Below are positions 1 through 5,469 of a stretch of 5,774 bases of DNA, piece by piece. Every line of letters begins with the position of its first letter. Positions within the stretch are counted from its first letter, which is position 1. This DNA comes from Acidilobaceae archaeon (GTDB lineage Archaea > Thermoproteota > Thermoprotei_A > Sulfolobales > Acidilobaceae). The DNA lies in NCBI GenBank assembly GCA_027013765.1, contig JALWGG010000014.1, positions 1-5,774 of the forward strand. The letters are read 5' to 3'. Below the pieces are notes generated by a model. The model did no database searches. It was not told the DNA's origin and worked only from the letters and a program-made list of their open reading frames with translations. The position numbers and the translations under genes were made by a program.

Positions 1-376
1 CTAGCTCCCCGCCCCACTTGTAGAACTCCCTCTCCCTCTCCCCCAGCTTGGCTAGTGGGAAGCTAACGACTAGCTCTTCTCTAGGGTCTAGGTATATGTA
101 GACCTTGGGCGTGTATGAGGGGGTTGCCTGCACGATCTCTATATGGTATGGCTTATAGCCGGCATCCTCCAGCCTATACAAGACTATGCCCGGGGGTACT
201 ACGTGTGGTATCACTATATCTATATCGCTATCCCTATCAACGTCCCCGCGGGCTATGCTCCCATGTATTATAGGGTTTAGGCCCCCCGTCTTGAGGACCT
301 CCATTACCCTGGCCGCTATCCTCCTCTTCTCCCCTAGGACTCTCCACCTCCACTCTGGGTAGAGGACCTCCCTCAC
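1..376 (-). CDS. Nucleotidyltransferase-fold protein, partial (C-terminus beyond left edge)
   Basis: I translated this from the minus strand; it gives 125 codons before the window edge with no stop. Residues 38-53 (HGSIARGDVDRDSDID) carry the polymerase-beta-type nucleotidyltransferase signature: Gly39-Ser40, ten residues, then Asp51-x-Asp53. Glu80 in IEIV is a plausible third metal ligand. Families with this core transfer a nucleotide from an NTP to RNA, protein or a small molecule in the cytoplasm; the acceptor here is unknown. The overall look (Tyr-Pro start, HGS-ARGD, EIVQATP, SFPL, EREFYKWGGEL) resembles the archaeal predicted nucleotidyltransferases grouped as COG1665, from memory only. 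The GTG start (376-374) overlaps the upstream gene's TGA in a GTGA junction, with GGTG/GGAGG at 380-387, which suggests translational coupling. The catalytic residues seen are intact. The right family is fairly sure, the substrate is not. Confidence 0.8.
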   Translation of the reverse strand, partial: MREVLYPEWRWRVLGEKRRIAARVMEVLKTGGLNPIIHGSIARGDVDRDSDIDIVIPHVVPPGIVLYRLEDAGYKPYHIEIVQATPSYTPKVYIYLDPREELVVSFPLAKLGEREREFYKWGGEL

Positions 377-1212
377 AATCCTCCACCCAACGCCTCAACC
401 CTCCTGAGCAGGCCGTTGAAGGCCTCCGATACATTATCTATAGATATGCCAGCTGTATCTACAAACGTGGACCATGCTGCCGTGAACTCATACGCCAGGC
501 CCGGGCTGGGGTATACCTGCTCCACCGTGTCTATCAACGCGTATACCTGGCTTGGGGGTGCAGCGTGGAAGTTCCCATCAACCTCTATCCAGTGTATCAG
601 CCCCTCCTCCACCCATGCATGGAACCCTATCCTGTAGCCGTTTGCAGTGGAGTAGCTCCACACGTTGCTCTGCCTAGGAGGCCTCAGCCACCCCGGGTCT
701 CTATTCCTCTCAAGCGCCTTCCCCGGTATGAGGTCCTCGTCCAGCTCCTCTATACCCGCTATCCTGCCTAGCCTCTCAACACACTTTAGTGCATCCTCCA
801 TGGTTCTAGACTTTGCGAGGACCTCGACCACACCCTTCCCAGCAATCTTTGTAACCCCATATACAGCGTCGCCAGCCTGCCCTCCATAGGCGTCTCCACC
901 CCCCATGCATGATACCAGCTTTGAATGGTCCTTGAGGAGCGTGTCGAGCCTCCACTGGTACCTGCGTATAACTGCTATATAGAGGTCCCCGCTGTGTGCC
1001 TTGAATAGGGGGCCTCCGGTGAGCCTCCTAAGGTAGGTATGGGCCTTTGGCCTCTCATACGCGCCGTGTATCAGGGCCTCTCCCTGGACCTCTGCTACTA
1101 CTACATCGACAGTGTCTAGCGCCATCCCCTGGCTCCTGACTAGGAACGCGTCTGGTGCTGATATGACTAGTAGCGGGTCTCCGGTGAGTCTCCATATCCT
1201 TATCCTTGCCAA
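373..1212 (-). CDS. Divergent lipoate-protein ligase-like protein (BPL/LplA fold plus C-terminal LplB-like domain)
   Basis: The product is 279 aa and cytoplasmic, with no signal or membrane segment. Family landmarks in order: WRLT at 7-10, MALD at 30-33 (the family's N-terminal MAxDE region), RRLTGG at 62-67 followed by GDLYI at 75-79 (cf. RRxSGGGAVYHDxGNL), and GDAVYGVTKIAG at 114-125. In that last stretch Lys122 sits seven residues after Asp115, as does the adenylate-binding lysine of LplA. Residues about 190-230, with GLIHWIEVDGNF, resemble the C-terminal accessory domain (LplB in archaea that split the enzyme). Such enzymes adenylate lipoate and attach it to carrier domains; biotin or octanoate transferases share the fold. 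The third Gly of RRxxGGG is Pro68 and the usual His-Asp differs, so substrate specificity may differ. The TTG start is chosen because GGTG (1224-1221) lies 8 bases upstream and the WRL segment would otherwise be lost. It is three bases after the previous gene. Confidence 0.68.
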   Translation of the reverse strand: MARIRIWRLTGDPLLVISAPDAFLVRSQGMALDTVDVVVAEVQGEALIHGAYERPKAHTYLRRLTGGPLFKAHSGDLYIAVIRRYQWRLDTLLKDHSKLVSCMGGGDAYGGQAGDAVYGVTKIAGKGVVEVLAKSRTMEDALKCVERLGRIAGIEELDEDLIPGKALERNRDPGWLRPPRQSNVWSYSTANGYRIGFHAWVEEGLIHWIEVDGNFHAAPPSQVYALIDTVEQVYPSPGLAYEFTAAWSTFVDTAGISIDNVSEAFNGLLRRVEALGGGL

Positions 1213-1215
1213 TAC

Positions 1216-1794
1216 TCACACACCCAGCTCCTCCACTACGCGGTCGAACTCGTGGAGGGGCGGTATATCGGCGAGCCTGCTACCGGTGCGTGTGACCACC
1301 ACTGCCTCCTCGTCTGGGTGGTATGCTACGTCGAACCTGCCTACCCTGGCCGGGACGTGTTCATAGTATTCCCCGATGTAGTAGTAGGCCTCAACTATAA
1401 CTCCGTCAATACTCCAGTTGATCCTCACCCTGTCAACCCTCAGGTCGCTCCCCTCAAGCGCCACCAGCTCCATCTCTATGCTGGGCTCGTCCGGGTCCAG
1501 GTCCAGCTCTTCCAGCTCGAAGCGCCCCCGGGCTTTCAGCCTGTCGAGGACCTTATCCACTACACCCCTCCAGGCCTCCACCCCATAGTAGAACACCTCC
1601 TCCAAGACACTCCTAGCCTTGTTCTCCCTCCTAACCCTCAACCCCTCCCCCATACTAGCTATATAATCCCTATATGAGTAGGCGAGCTCTATGAGGATCC
1701 CAACCAACTCCTCAACACCGACATTAAGCCTCGACGCGACCTCCTCCAGCCCCTTATACACCTCCTCATCGACAACCACACTTATACTAGCCAT
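1216..1794 (-). CDS. Uncharacterised protein with ribbon-helix-helix-like N-terminus
   Basis: The product is 192 aa from the ATG at 1794, which has GGTG (1806-1803) exactly 8 bases upstream. An in-frame ATG at 1800 would add two residues but leaves only 2 bases to the GGTG. Residues 2-45 (ASISVVVDEEVYKGLEEVA, then a second helix) look like a ribbon-helix-helix DNA-binding unit: one beta strand, then two helices. Residues about 46-92 are a charged helical stretch. Residues 93-118 are strongly acidic, and 108-192 alternate hydrophobic and polar residues as in a beta-rich domain (VRINWSIDGVIVEAYYYIG). I do not recognise the C-terminal domain and assign no function. As first gene of the minus-strand operon it could be an autoregulator of the two genes behind it, which is inference. 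The N-terminal motif may also be a small dimerisation module and not a DNA binder. Confidence 0.75.
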   Translation of the reverse strand: MASISVVVDEEVYKGLEEVASRLNVGVEELVGILIELAYSYRDYIASMGEGLRVRRENKARSVLEEVFYYGVEAWRGVVDKVLDRLKARGRFELEELDLDPDEPSIEMELVALEGSDLRVDRVRINWSIDGVIVEAYYYIGEYYEHVPARVGRFDVAYHPDEEAVVVTRTGSRLADIPPLHEFDRVVEELGV

Positions 1795-1824
1795 CCCCAT
1801 AACACCAGTAAGAACCTGTCAAGG

Positions 1825-1836
1825 ATAGAATATATG
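1825..1836 (-). promoter_or_regulatory. Probable TATA box of the minus-strand operon
   Basis: Read on the minus strand this is CATATATTCTAT. Its centre is about 38 bases before the ATG at 1794. With the archaeal spacing of about 26 bases to the start site, transcription would begin near 1806, just in front of the GGTG ribosome-binding site, giving a very short leader. No clear purine-rich BRE precedes it, so the call is moderate. Confidence 0.4.
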
Positions 1837-1982
1837 GGTAGTGGTGGGAGACCAAGATTATAGCCCCCCAGCGCCCTTGATACATTCACGGGATGAGGAG
1901 GGTTAAAAGCGGGGACCAGGGACGGGATGAACGGGGCCAGGACACCCGACCACCCTCCTAAGGCAATGACCGGACGCCCATC

Positions 1983-1996
1983 CTGATGGGTGATGA
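1983..1996 (+). ncRNA. Candidate D'/C' core of a C/D-box guide RNA
   Basis: CTGA at 1983-1986, a three-base spacer TGG, then a perfect C-type box GTGATGA at 1990-1996. This is the order and spacing of the D' and C' boxes that form the internal kink-turn/K-loop bound by L7Ae in archaeal 2'-O-methylation guides. The outer boxes are weak: GCAATGA at 1963-1969 (5 of 7 matches to RUGAUGA) could be C, and there is no CUGA at the expected D position near 2009. CTCCT (1955-1959) can pair with GGGAG (2009-2013) as a short terminal stem. It is only a candidate because a complete four-box RNA is not visible. Confidence 0.25.
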
Positions 1997-2053
1997 GACA
2001 CGAGCGTTGGGAGCCCTGCATGAGCCTCCAAGAGTAATCCTACAGCATAGGGT

Positions 2054-2119
2054 GGGGGCCTCAAGGGGACGGGCGTCACTCACCAGGATCAGCCGATGGC
2101 GTAGTCCTCATAGGCCCCC
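2054..2119. repeat. Long segmented inverted repeat (hairpin) upstream of the PCNA promoter
   Basis: GGGGGCCT (2054-2061) is a perfect 8-base complement of AGGCCCCC (2112-2119). Inside it GGGAC (2066-2070) pairs with GTCCT (2104-2108), including one G-U. Inside that, GCGTC (2073-2077) can pair with GATGGC (2095-2100) with one bulge, leaving a loop of 17 bases. Three nested stems in one place are more than a simple palindrome and suggest a folded RNA or a transcription-stopping structure. No U-run follows on either strand, so an intrinsic terminator is not supported. Confidence 0.45.
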
Positions 2120-2128
2120 CCTTCCATG

Positions 2129-2139
2129 TTATATATTTT
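2129..2139 (+). promoter_or_regulatory. TATA box of the PCNA gene
   Basis: TTATATATTTT is an AT-rich archaeal box A immediately after the GC-rich hairpin. Its centre is about 26 bases before 2160, which would give a leader of about 20 bases containing the ribosome-binding site of the next gene. Its position and composition fit TBP binding well. Confidence 0.65.
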
Positions 2140-2164
2140 CCCTGCCGGGTGATTAATTTCCATC

Positions 2165-2171
2165 GGAGGTG
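2165..2171 (+). promoter_or_regulatory. Ribosome-binding site that fixes the PCNA GTG start
   Basis: GGAGGTG is a strong match to the archaeal anti-Shine-Dalgarno partner, ending nine bases before the GTG at 2181. An in-frame TGA (2178-2180) directly precedes that GTG, so no earlier start in this frame is possible. Confidence 0.7.
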
Positions 2172-2180
2172 TGTATTTGA

Positions 2181-2963
2181 GTGTCTACGCTTCTAGAGGA
2201 GGTGGGGGAGCCGGCGGCAAGGTTCAGGTACCCCGATGCCAAGACCTTCAAGACGCTGGTTGATAGTCTTGCTAAGATACTTGACGAGGTCAGCTTTAAG
2301 ATCACTAGGGATGGCGTTAGGGTTGGTGGCATGGATCCTGCTAGGGTCTCCATGATCCAGGTCGAGATACCCTATGAATCCTTCCTTGAGATAGAGGTCT
2401 CCGAGGGTAGGGATAGCGTCGAGGCCGGGTTCAATATAGGCGTGTTGAAGGATATGCTCAAGAGGGGTAAGAAGGGTGACGTGGTGGAATTCATCGTCTC
2501 GGATGACAAGGTCCTCGTGAGCGTGGAGAGTAAGGTCTTGAAGAGGTACTTGGTCCCGAACCTTGAAGTCTCGATTGACATACCTGAGGAGGTAAAGCTG
2601 GACCACGACGTTGAGGCTGTGGTGCTGGCTGACGTGGTGAAGAAGGCGTTGAAGGATGCAGAGATAGTTGGGGACATCGTCGAGCTTGAGGCGGATGAGG
2701 AGAAGCTGGTGATCAGGGGTAGGGGCGAGGGGAGGTCCAAGGTTGAGGCAGTACTAACCAGGGAGACGACAGCACTGATAGACCTACAGGTTAAGAACCC
2801 AGCTGCCAGCAGATATGACATACAGTACCTTAAGAACGTGATAGGCCTAACCGGGATAGCCGAGGCGGTCGAGATAAAATTCTCAAGCGACAAGCCCCTA
2901 GAGCTAGTATTCAAGAGCCCAGAGGGGAGCAGGGTAAGATACCTGCTAGCACCAAGCGCATAA
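2181..2963 (+). CDS. pcn: DNA polymerase sliding clamp (PCNA)
   Basis: The product is 260 aa, slightly longer than the roughly 245-250 usual for archaeal clamps; the excess is an N-terminal extension of about 13 residues before RFRYPDAKTF. PCNA encircles DNA as a trimer and tethers polymerase, Fen1 and ligase. Two-domain layout: domain I covers about 15-120, with the helix KTFKTLVDSLAKILDEV (21-37) facing DNA and the conserved loop GVRVGGMDPARVSM (45-58). The interdomain connector, which binds PIP-box partners, is about 121-140 (YLVPNLEV). Domain II covers about 141-260, with YDIQYLKNVIGL (212-223), the FSSDKPLELVF strand (234-244) and the typical LLAP near the C-terminus (255-258). It starts at GTG 2181 with GGAGGTG upstream. 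Crenarchaea often carry two or three clamp paralogues forming heterotrimers; the LLAP end and domain II recall PCNA3-type subunits, but I cannot assign the paralogue. It has its own promoter and no close co-directional partner. Confidence 0.95.
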   Translation: MSTLLEEVGEPAARFRYPDAKTFKTLVDSLAKILDEVSFKITRDGVRVGGMDPARVSMIQVEIPYESFLEIEVSEGRDSVEAGFNIGVLKDMLKRGKKGDVVEFIVSDDKVLVSVESKVLKRYLVPNLEVSIDIPEEVKLDHDVEAVVLADVVKKALKDAEIVGDIVELEADEEKLVIRGRGEGRSKVEAVLTRETTALIDLQVKNPAASRYDIQYLKNVIGLTGIAEAVEIKFSSDKPLELVFKSPEGSRVRYLLAPSA

Positions 2964-3044
2964 CACATTATCCCCAGACCAATACAACTCCTCCCAGCAT
3001 CATACTGTGACTAGTCGTGCTATAGTGGCATATACGGGATTATC

Positions 3045-3056
3045 ATATATAAAATA
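3045..3056 (+). promoter_or_regulatory. TATA box of the aconitase gene
   Basis: ATATATAAAATA is the best archaeal box A in the window. Its centre is about 35 bases before the ATG at 3085, so transcription would start near 3074-3078, giving a leader of about ten bases or less. The remainder of the 121-base gap after the PCNA stop (2964-3084) holds no ORF, tRNA-like fold or T-rich terminator that I can see, so the aconitase appears to be transcribed independently of PCNA. Confidence 0.65.
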
Positions 3057-3084
3057 GTGTGCATACTAGGAGACGTGGTGCTGC

Positions 3085-5469
3085 ATGGTGGAAAAGGACC
3101 CACTAGGCCTAAGGAGCCTCGTGGAGGAGATGGACTCCTACGCTGGGAGGGTGAAGATCTATAACGTGTCCAGGATCGGGGAGATAGGGCTGGGCAAGTA
3201 TGAAGAGCTCCCCTACAGTATAAGGGTAGTCCTTGAGAACCTAGTCAGGAACTATGACGGTTTCATAGTCAGGGAGGAGGAGGTCAAGGCCGCGGCTGAG
3301 TGGAGGAGCCACGCGGGCAGGAAGGAGATACCCCTCCACCCAGTAAGGGTTGTTATGCAAGACTTCACAGGGGTCCCAGCGGTAGTGGACCTTGCAGCCA
3401 TGAGGGATGCAGTAAAGAGGTTCGGGGTAGATCCTTCAAAGGTGAACCCAGTCATACCAGTGGACCTGATCATAGACCATAGTATACAGGTAGACTACTA
3501 CGGGACTGGGTATGCATTCAAGTACAACCTGAAGAAGGAGTATGAGAGGAACTCTGAGAGGTACATGCTACTCAAGTGGGCCCAGAAGGCGTTCAAGAAC
3601 TTCCGGGTAGCCCCACCGGGTAAGGGGATAATACACCAGGTTAACCTGGAGTACCTTGCAAAGGTTGTATGGATCGGAGGCGTTGACGGGGAGAGGTATG
3701 CCTACCCAGACAGCCTCCTAGGGACGGACAGCCACACCACCATGATCAACGGGCTGGGAGTGCTGGGCTGGGGAGTTGGGGGTATAGAGGCTGAGGCAAC
3801 CATACTAGGCCAGCCATACTACATGCTCCTCCCAGAGGTTGTTGGTGTCAGGCTTGAGGGAGAGCTACCCCAGGGGGCCACGCCCACGGACCTGGTGCTA
3901 TACATAACAGAGAAGCTGAGGAGGAAGGGTGTTGTAGGGAAATTCGTCGAATACTACGGGCCCGGCGTTAAGGGCCTGAGCGTTCCAGACAGGGCTACTA
4001 TAGCAAACATGGCCCCCGAGTATGGGGCTACAATGGGATACTTCCCAGTGGACGAGGCTACCATAAACTACCTGCTGGGGACGGGTAGGGACCCAAGGCA
4101 TGTGAAGTTCGTTGAGAGGTATGCCAGGGCGACCGGGCTCTGGTATGACCTTGAGGCTCCGGAGCCCAGGTACACGGATGTCGTGGTTATAGACCTGAAC
4201 GACGTGGAGCCAAGCATATCGGGGCCAAGCCATCCGGAGGACAGGATACCCCTGAGGGAGGCCAAGAAGAGGGTGAGGGAGATACTTGAGGAGTACTGGA
4301 GGAAGAAGGGTAGGGGCCCGGCTGCTGTTGAGCTGGAGATCGAGGGGGAGAAGGTCCTCCTCACAGACGGGAGCATAGTATACGCTGCAGTCACAAGCTG
4401 CACAAACACGAGCAACCCGACACTAATGATAGCCGCGGGCCTACTGGCAAAGAACGCCGTGGAGAGGGGGCTGAAGCCCAAGCCATGGGTAAAGACGAGT
4501 AATGCACCCGGAAGCAGGGTGGTCCCGGAGTACTGGGAGAGGCTAGGGCTAATGCCATACCTAGAGGCCCTCAGGTACCATATAACAGGGTTTGGGTGCA
4601 CCGTCTGTATAGGGAACAGCGGACCCCTGAGGCCTGAGGTTGAGGAGGCGATAAGGAAGCATGACCTATACACCGTAACTGTGCTGAGCGGTAACAGAAA
4701 CTTCAGCGGCAGGATCCACCCCCTAGCCAGGGGTAACTTCCTGGCCAGCCCACCACTAGTAATAGCATACGCGCTGGCCGGGAGGATCGATATAGACTTC
4801 GAGAGGGAGCCTATAGGCGTAGACCCCAACGGCAACCCAGTCTACCTAAGGGACATATGGCCTAGCCAGGAGGAAGTCAGGAGGATGCTAGAAAAGGCGC
4901 TAGACCCAGAGATGTTCAAGGAGAAGTACAAGGACATATTCGAGGGAGACGACTTCTGGAACAAGCTAGAGGCGCCATCAGGGATAACATACAACTGGGA
5001 CCCCAACAGCACATACATCAAGAAGCCCCCATTCTTCGACGACATGACGCTAGAACCCCCGCCGCTGAGGGACATCAAGGGGGCCAGGGTTCTTGTATGG
5101 GCCCCAGACAGGACGACGACAGACCACATAAGCCCTGCCGGGAGGATAAGCCCAGATAGCAAGGCAGGCCAATACCTGCTAAGCCAGGGCGTCAAGCCAG
5201 CCCAGCTAAACACATGCGGCTCCCGCAGGGGCAACCACGAGGTGATGATGCGCTGCACATTCGACAACCCGAGATTCGTTAACAGGCTAACACCAGACAG
5301 GGAGGGAGGATGGACCATATACTGGCCAACCGGCGAGGTCATGCACGTGTATGACGCGGCTATGAAGTACAAGGAGCAGGGCATCCCAGTGATAATAATA
5401 GGTGGGAAGCAGTATGGAGCCGGGAGTAGCAGGACTGGGCTGCCAATGGCCCATACCTGCTCGGCGTGA
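3085..5469 (+). CDS. acnA: Aconitate hydratase (AcnA/IRP1 type), frameshifted near its 3' end
   Basis: Aconitase interconverts citrate and isocitrate through cis-aconitate in the cytosolic citrate cycle, using a [4Fe-4S] cluster. Hallmarks: LPYSIRVVLENLVRNYDG (42-59), MQDFTGVPAVVDLAAMRDA (91-109), IIDHSIQVDYYG (129-140), GTDSHTTM (213-220), SCTNTSNP (438-445, cluster Cys439), GFGCTVCIGNSGP (502-514, cluster Cys505 and Cys508), NRNFSGR (537-543), TTDHISPAG (678-686), GSRRGNHEVMMR (712-723) and GAGSSR (778-783). The ATG has GGTG at 3077-3080, four bases upstream; a GTG at codon 2 is an alternative. After Arg783 the frame yields eleven unrelated residues and stops at 5467-5469. Adding one base there restores the family's SSRDWAAxGPYLLG, so about 114 codons are displaced into the next reading frame. 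As written the product lacks the C-terminal part of the swivelling domain and is probably inactive. Cys711 and Cys724 replace residues usually Tyr and Gly. Confidence 0.93.
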   Translation: MVEKDPLGLRSLVEEMDSYAGRVKIYNVSRIGEIGLGKYEELPYSIRVVLENLVRNYDGFIVREEEVKAAAEWRSHAGRKEIPLHPVRVVMQDFTGVPAVVDLAAMRDAVKRFGVDPSKVNPVIPVDLIIDHSIQVDYYGTGYAFKYNLKKEYERNSERYMLLKWAQKAFKNFRVAPPGKGIIHQVNLEYLAKVVWIGGVDGERYAYPDSLLGTDSHTTMINGLGVLGWGVGGIEAEATILGQPYYMLLPEVVGVRLEGELPQGATPTDLVLYITEKLRRKGVVGKFVEYYGPGVKGLSVPDRATIANMAPEYGATMGYFPVDEATINYLLGTGRDPRHVKFVERYARATGLWYDLEAPEPRYTDVVVIDLNDVEPSISGPSHPEDRIPLREAKKRVREILEEYWRKKGRGPAAVELEIEGEKVLLTDGSIVYAAVTSCTNTSNPTLMIAAGLLAKNAVERGLKPKPWVKTSNAPGSRVVPEYWERLGLMPYLEALRYHITGFGCTVCIGNSGPLRPEVEEAIRKHDLYTVTVLSGNRNFSGRIHPLARGNFLASPPLVIAYALAGRIDIDFEREPIGVDPNGNPVYLRDIWPSQEEVRRMLEKALDPEMFKEKYKDIFEGDDFWNKLEAPSGITYNWDPNSTYIKKPPFFDDMTLEPPPLRDIKGARVLVWAPDRTTTDHISPAGRISPDSKAGQYLLSQGVKPAQLNTCGSRRGNHEVMMRCTFDNPRFVNRLTPDREGGWTIYWPTGEVMHVYDAAMKYKEQGIPVIIIGGKQYGAGSSRTGLPMAHTCSA

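Larger units (their letters stand above)
1861..2121. other. GC-rich divergent intergenic core, no protein gene, possible structured RNA
   Basis: This stretch lies between the divergent promoters and is about 62% G+C by count (161 of the first 260 bases), while the flanking promoter sequences are AT-rich. In hyperthermophiles, high G+C in a noncoding stretch is a recognised mark of structured RNA genes. Neither strand has an ORF with a sensible start, ribosome-binding site and protein-like composition. A possible plus-strand TATA box, TTAAAA, is at 1903-1908. I looked for signature segments of SRP RNA, RNase P RNA and tRNA (including a T-loop) and saw none. Strand and function are unresolved. 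Confidence 0.35.

Noticed and set aside
1252..1677. 141-codon plus-strand frame opposite the RHH-like gene
   Set aside because: The Pro/His/Leu-rich shadow composition is unlike the neighbouring real proteins, whereas the minus-strand frame has natural composition and a spaced ribosome-binding site.
1888..1930. Direct repeat ACGGGATGA at 1888-1896 and 1922-1930 as an operator
   Set aside because: A 9-base repeat arising by chance within nearly 400 bases is not rare, and there is no further copy or symmetry.
1782..2021. 79-codon minus-strand frame in the divergent intergenic region
   Set aside because: It overlaps the start of the RHH-like gene in another frame, has no ribosome-binding site, and its sequence is rich in Gly, Pro and Leu without protein-family character.
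2046..2121. tRNA or H/ACA RNA within the long hairpin
   Set aside because: No T-loop GTTCRA motif or D-arm is present, and no ACA box follows the stem at the required distance on either strand.
2372..2968. 198-codon open frame antisense to PCNA
   Set aside because: The composition is dominated by Ser and Thr, it lies wholly opposite a certain gene, and it lacks a ribosome-binding site or family motif.
2964..3044. Terminator after PCNA
   Set aside because: No T-run or strong stem is found after the stop codon; only weak short repeats such as CATACT at 3001-3006 and 3062-3067 are present.
4068..4835. Long open frame of 255 codons on the minus strand inside the aconitase gene
   Set aside because: It lies antisense to a strongly conserved enzyme region, has Ser/Leu/Pro-rich composition typical of a shadow frame, and shows no recognisable domain.
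5395..5436. Programmed -1 frameshifting in the aconitase
   Set aside because: The -1 frame opens only at 5430 after TAG (5427-5429), so slippage would have to occur on AGC AGG; that is not a slippery heptamer, and no run of identical bases or clear downstream stem was seen.
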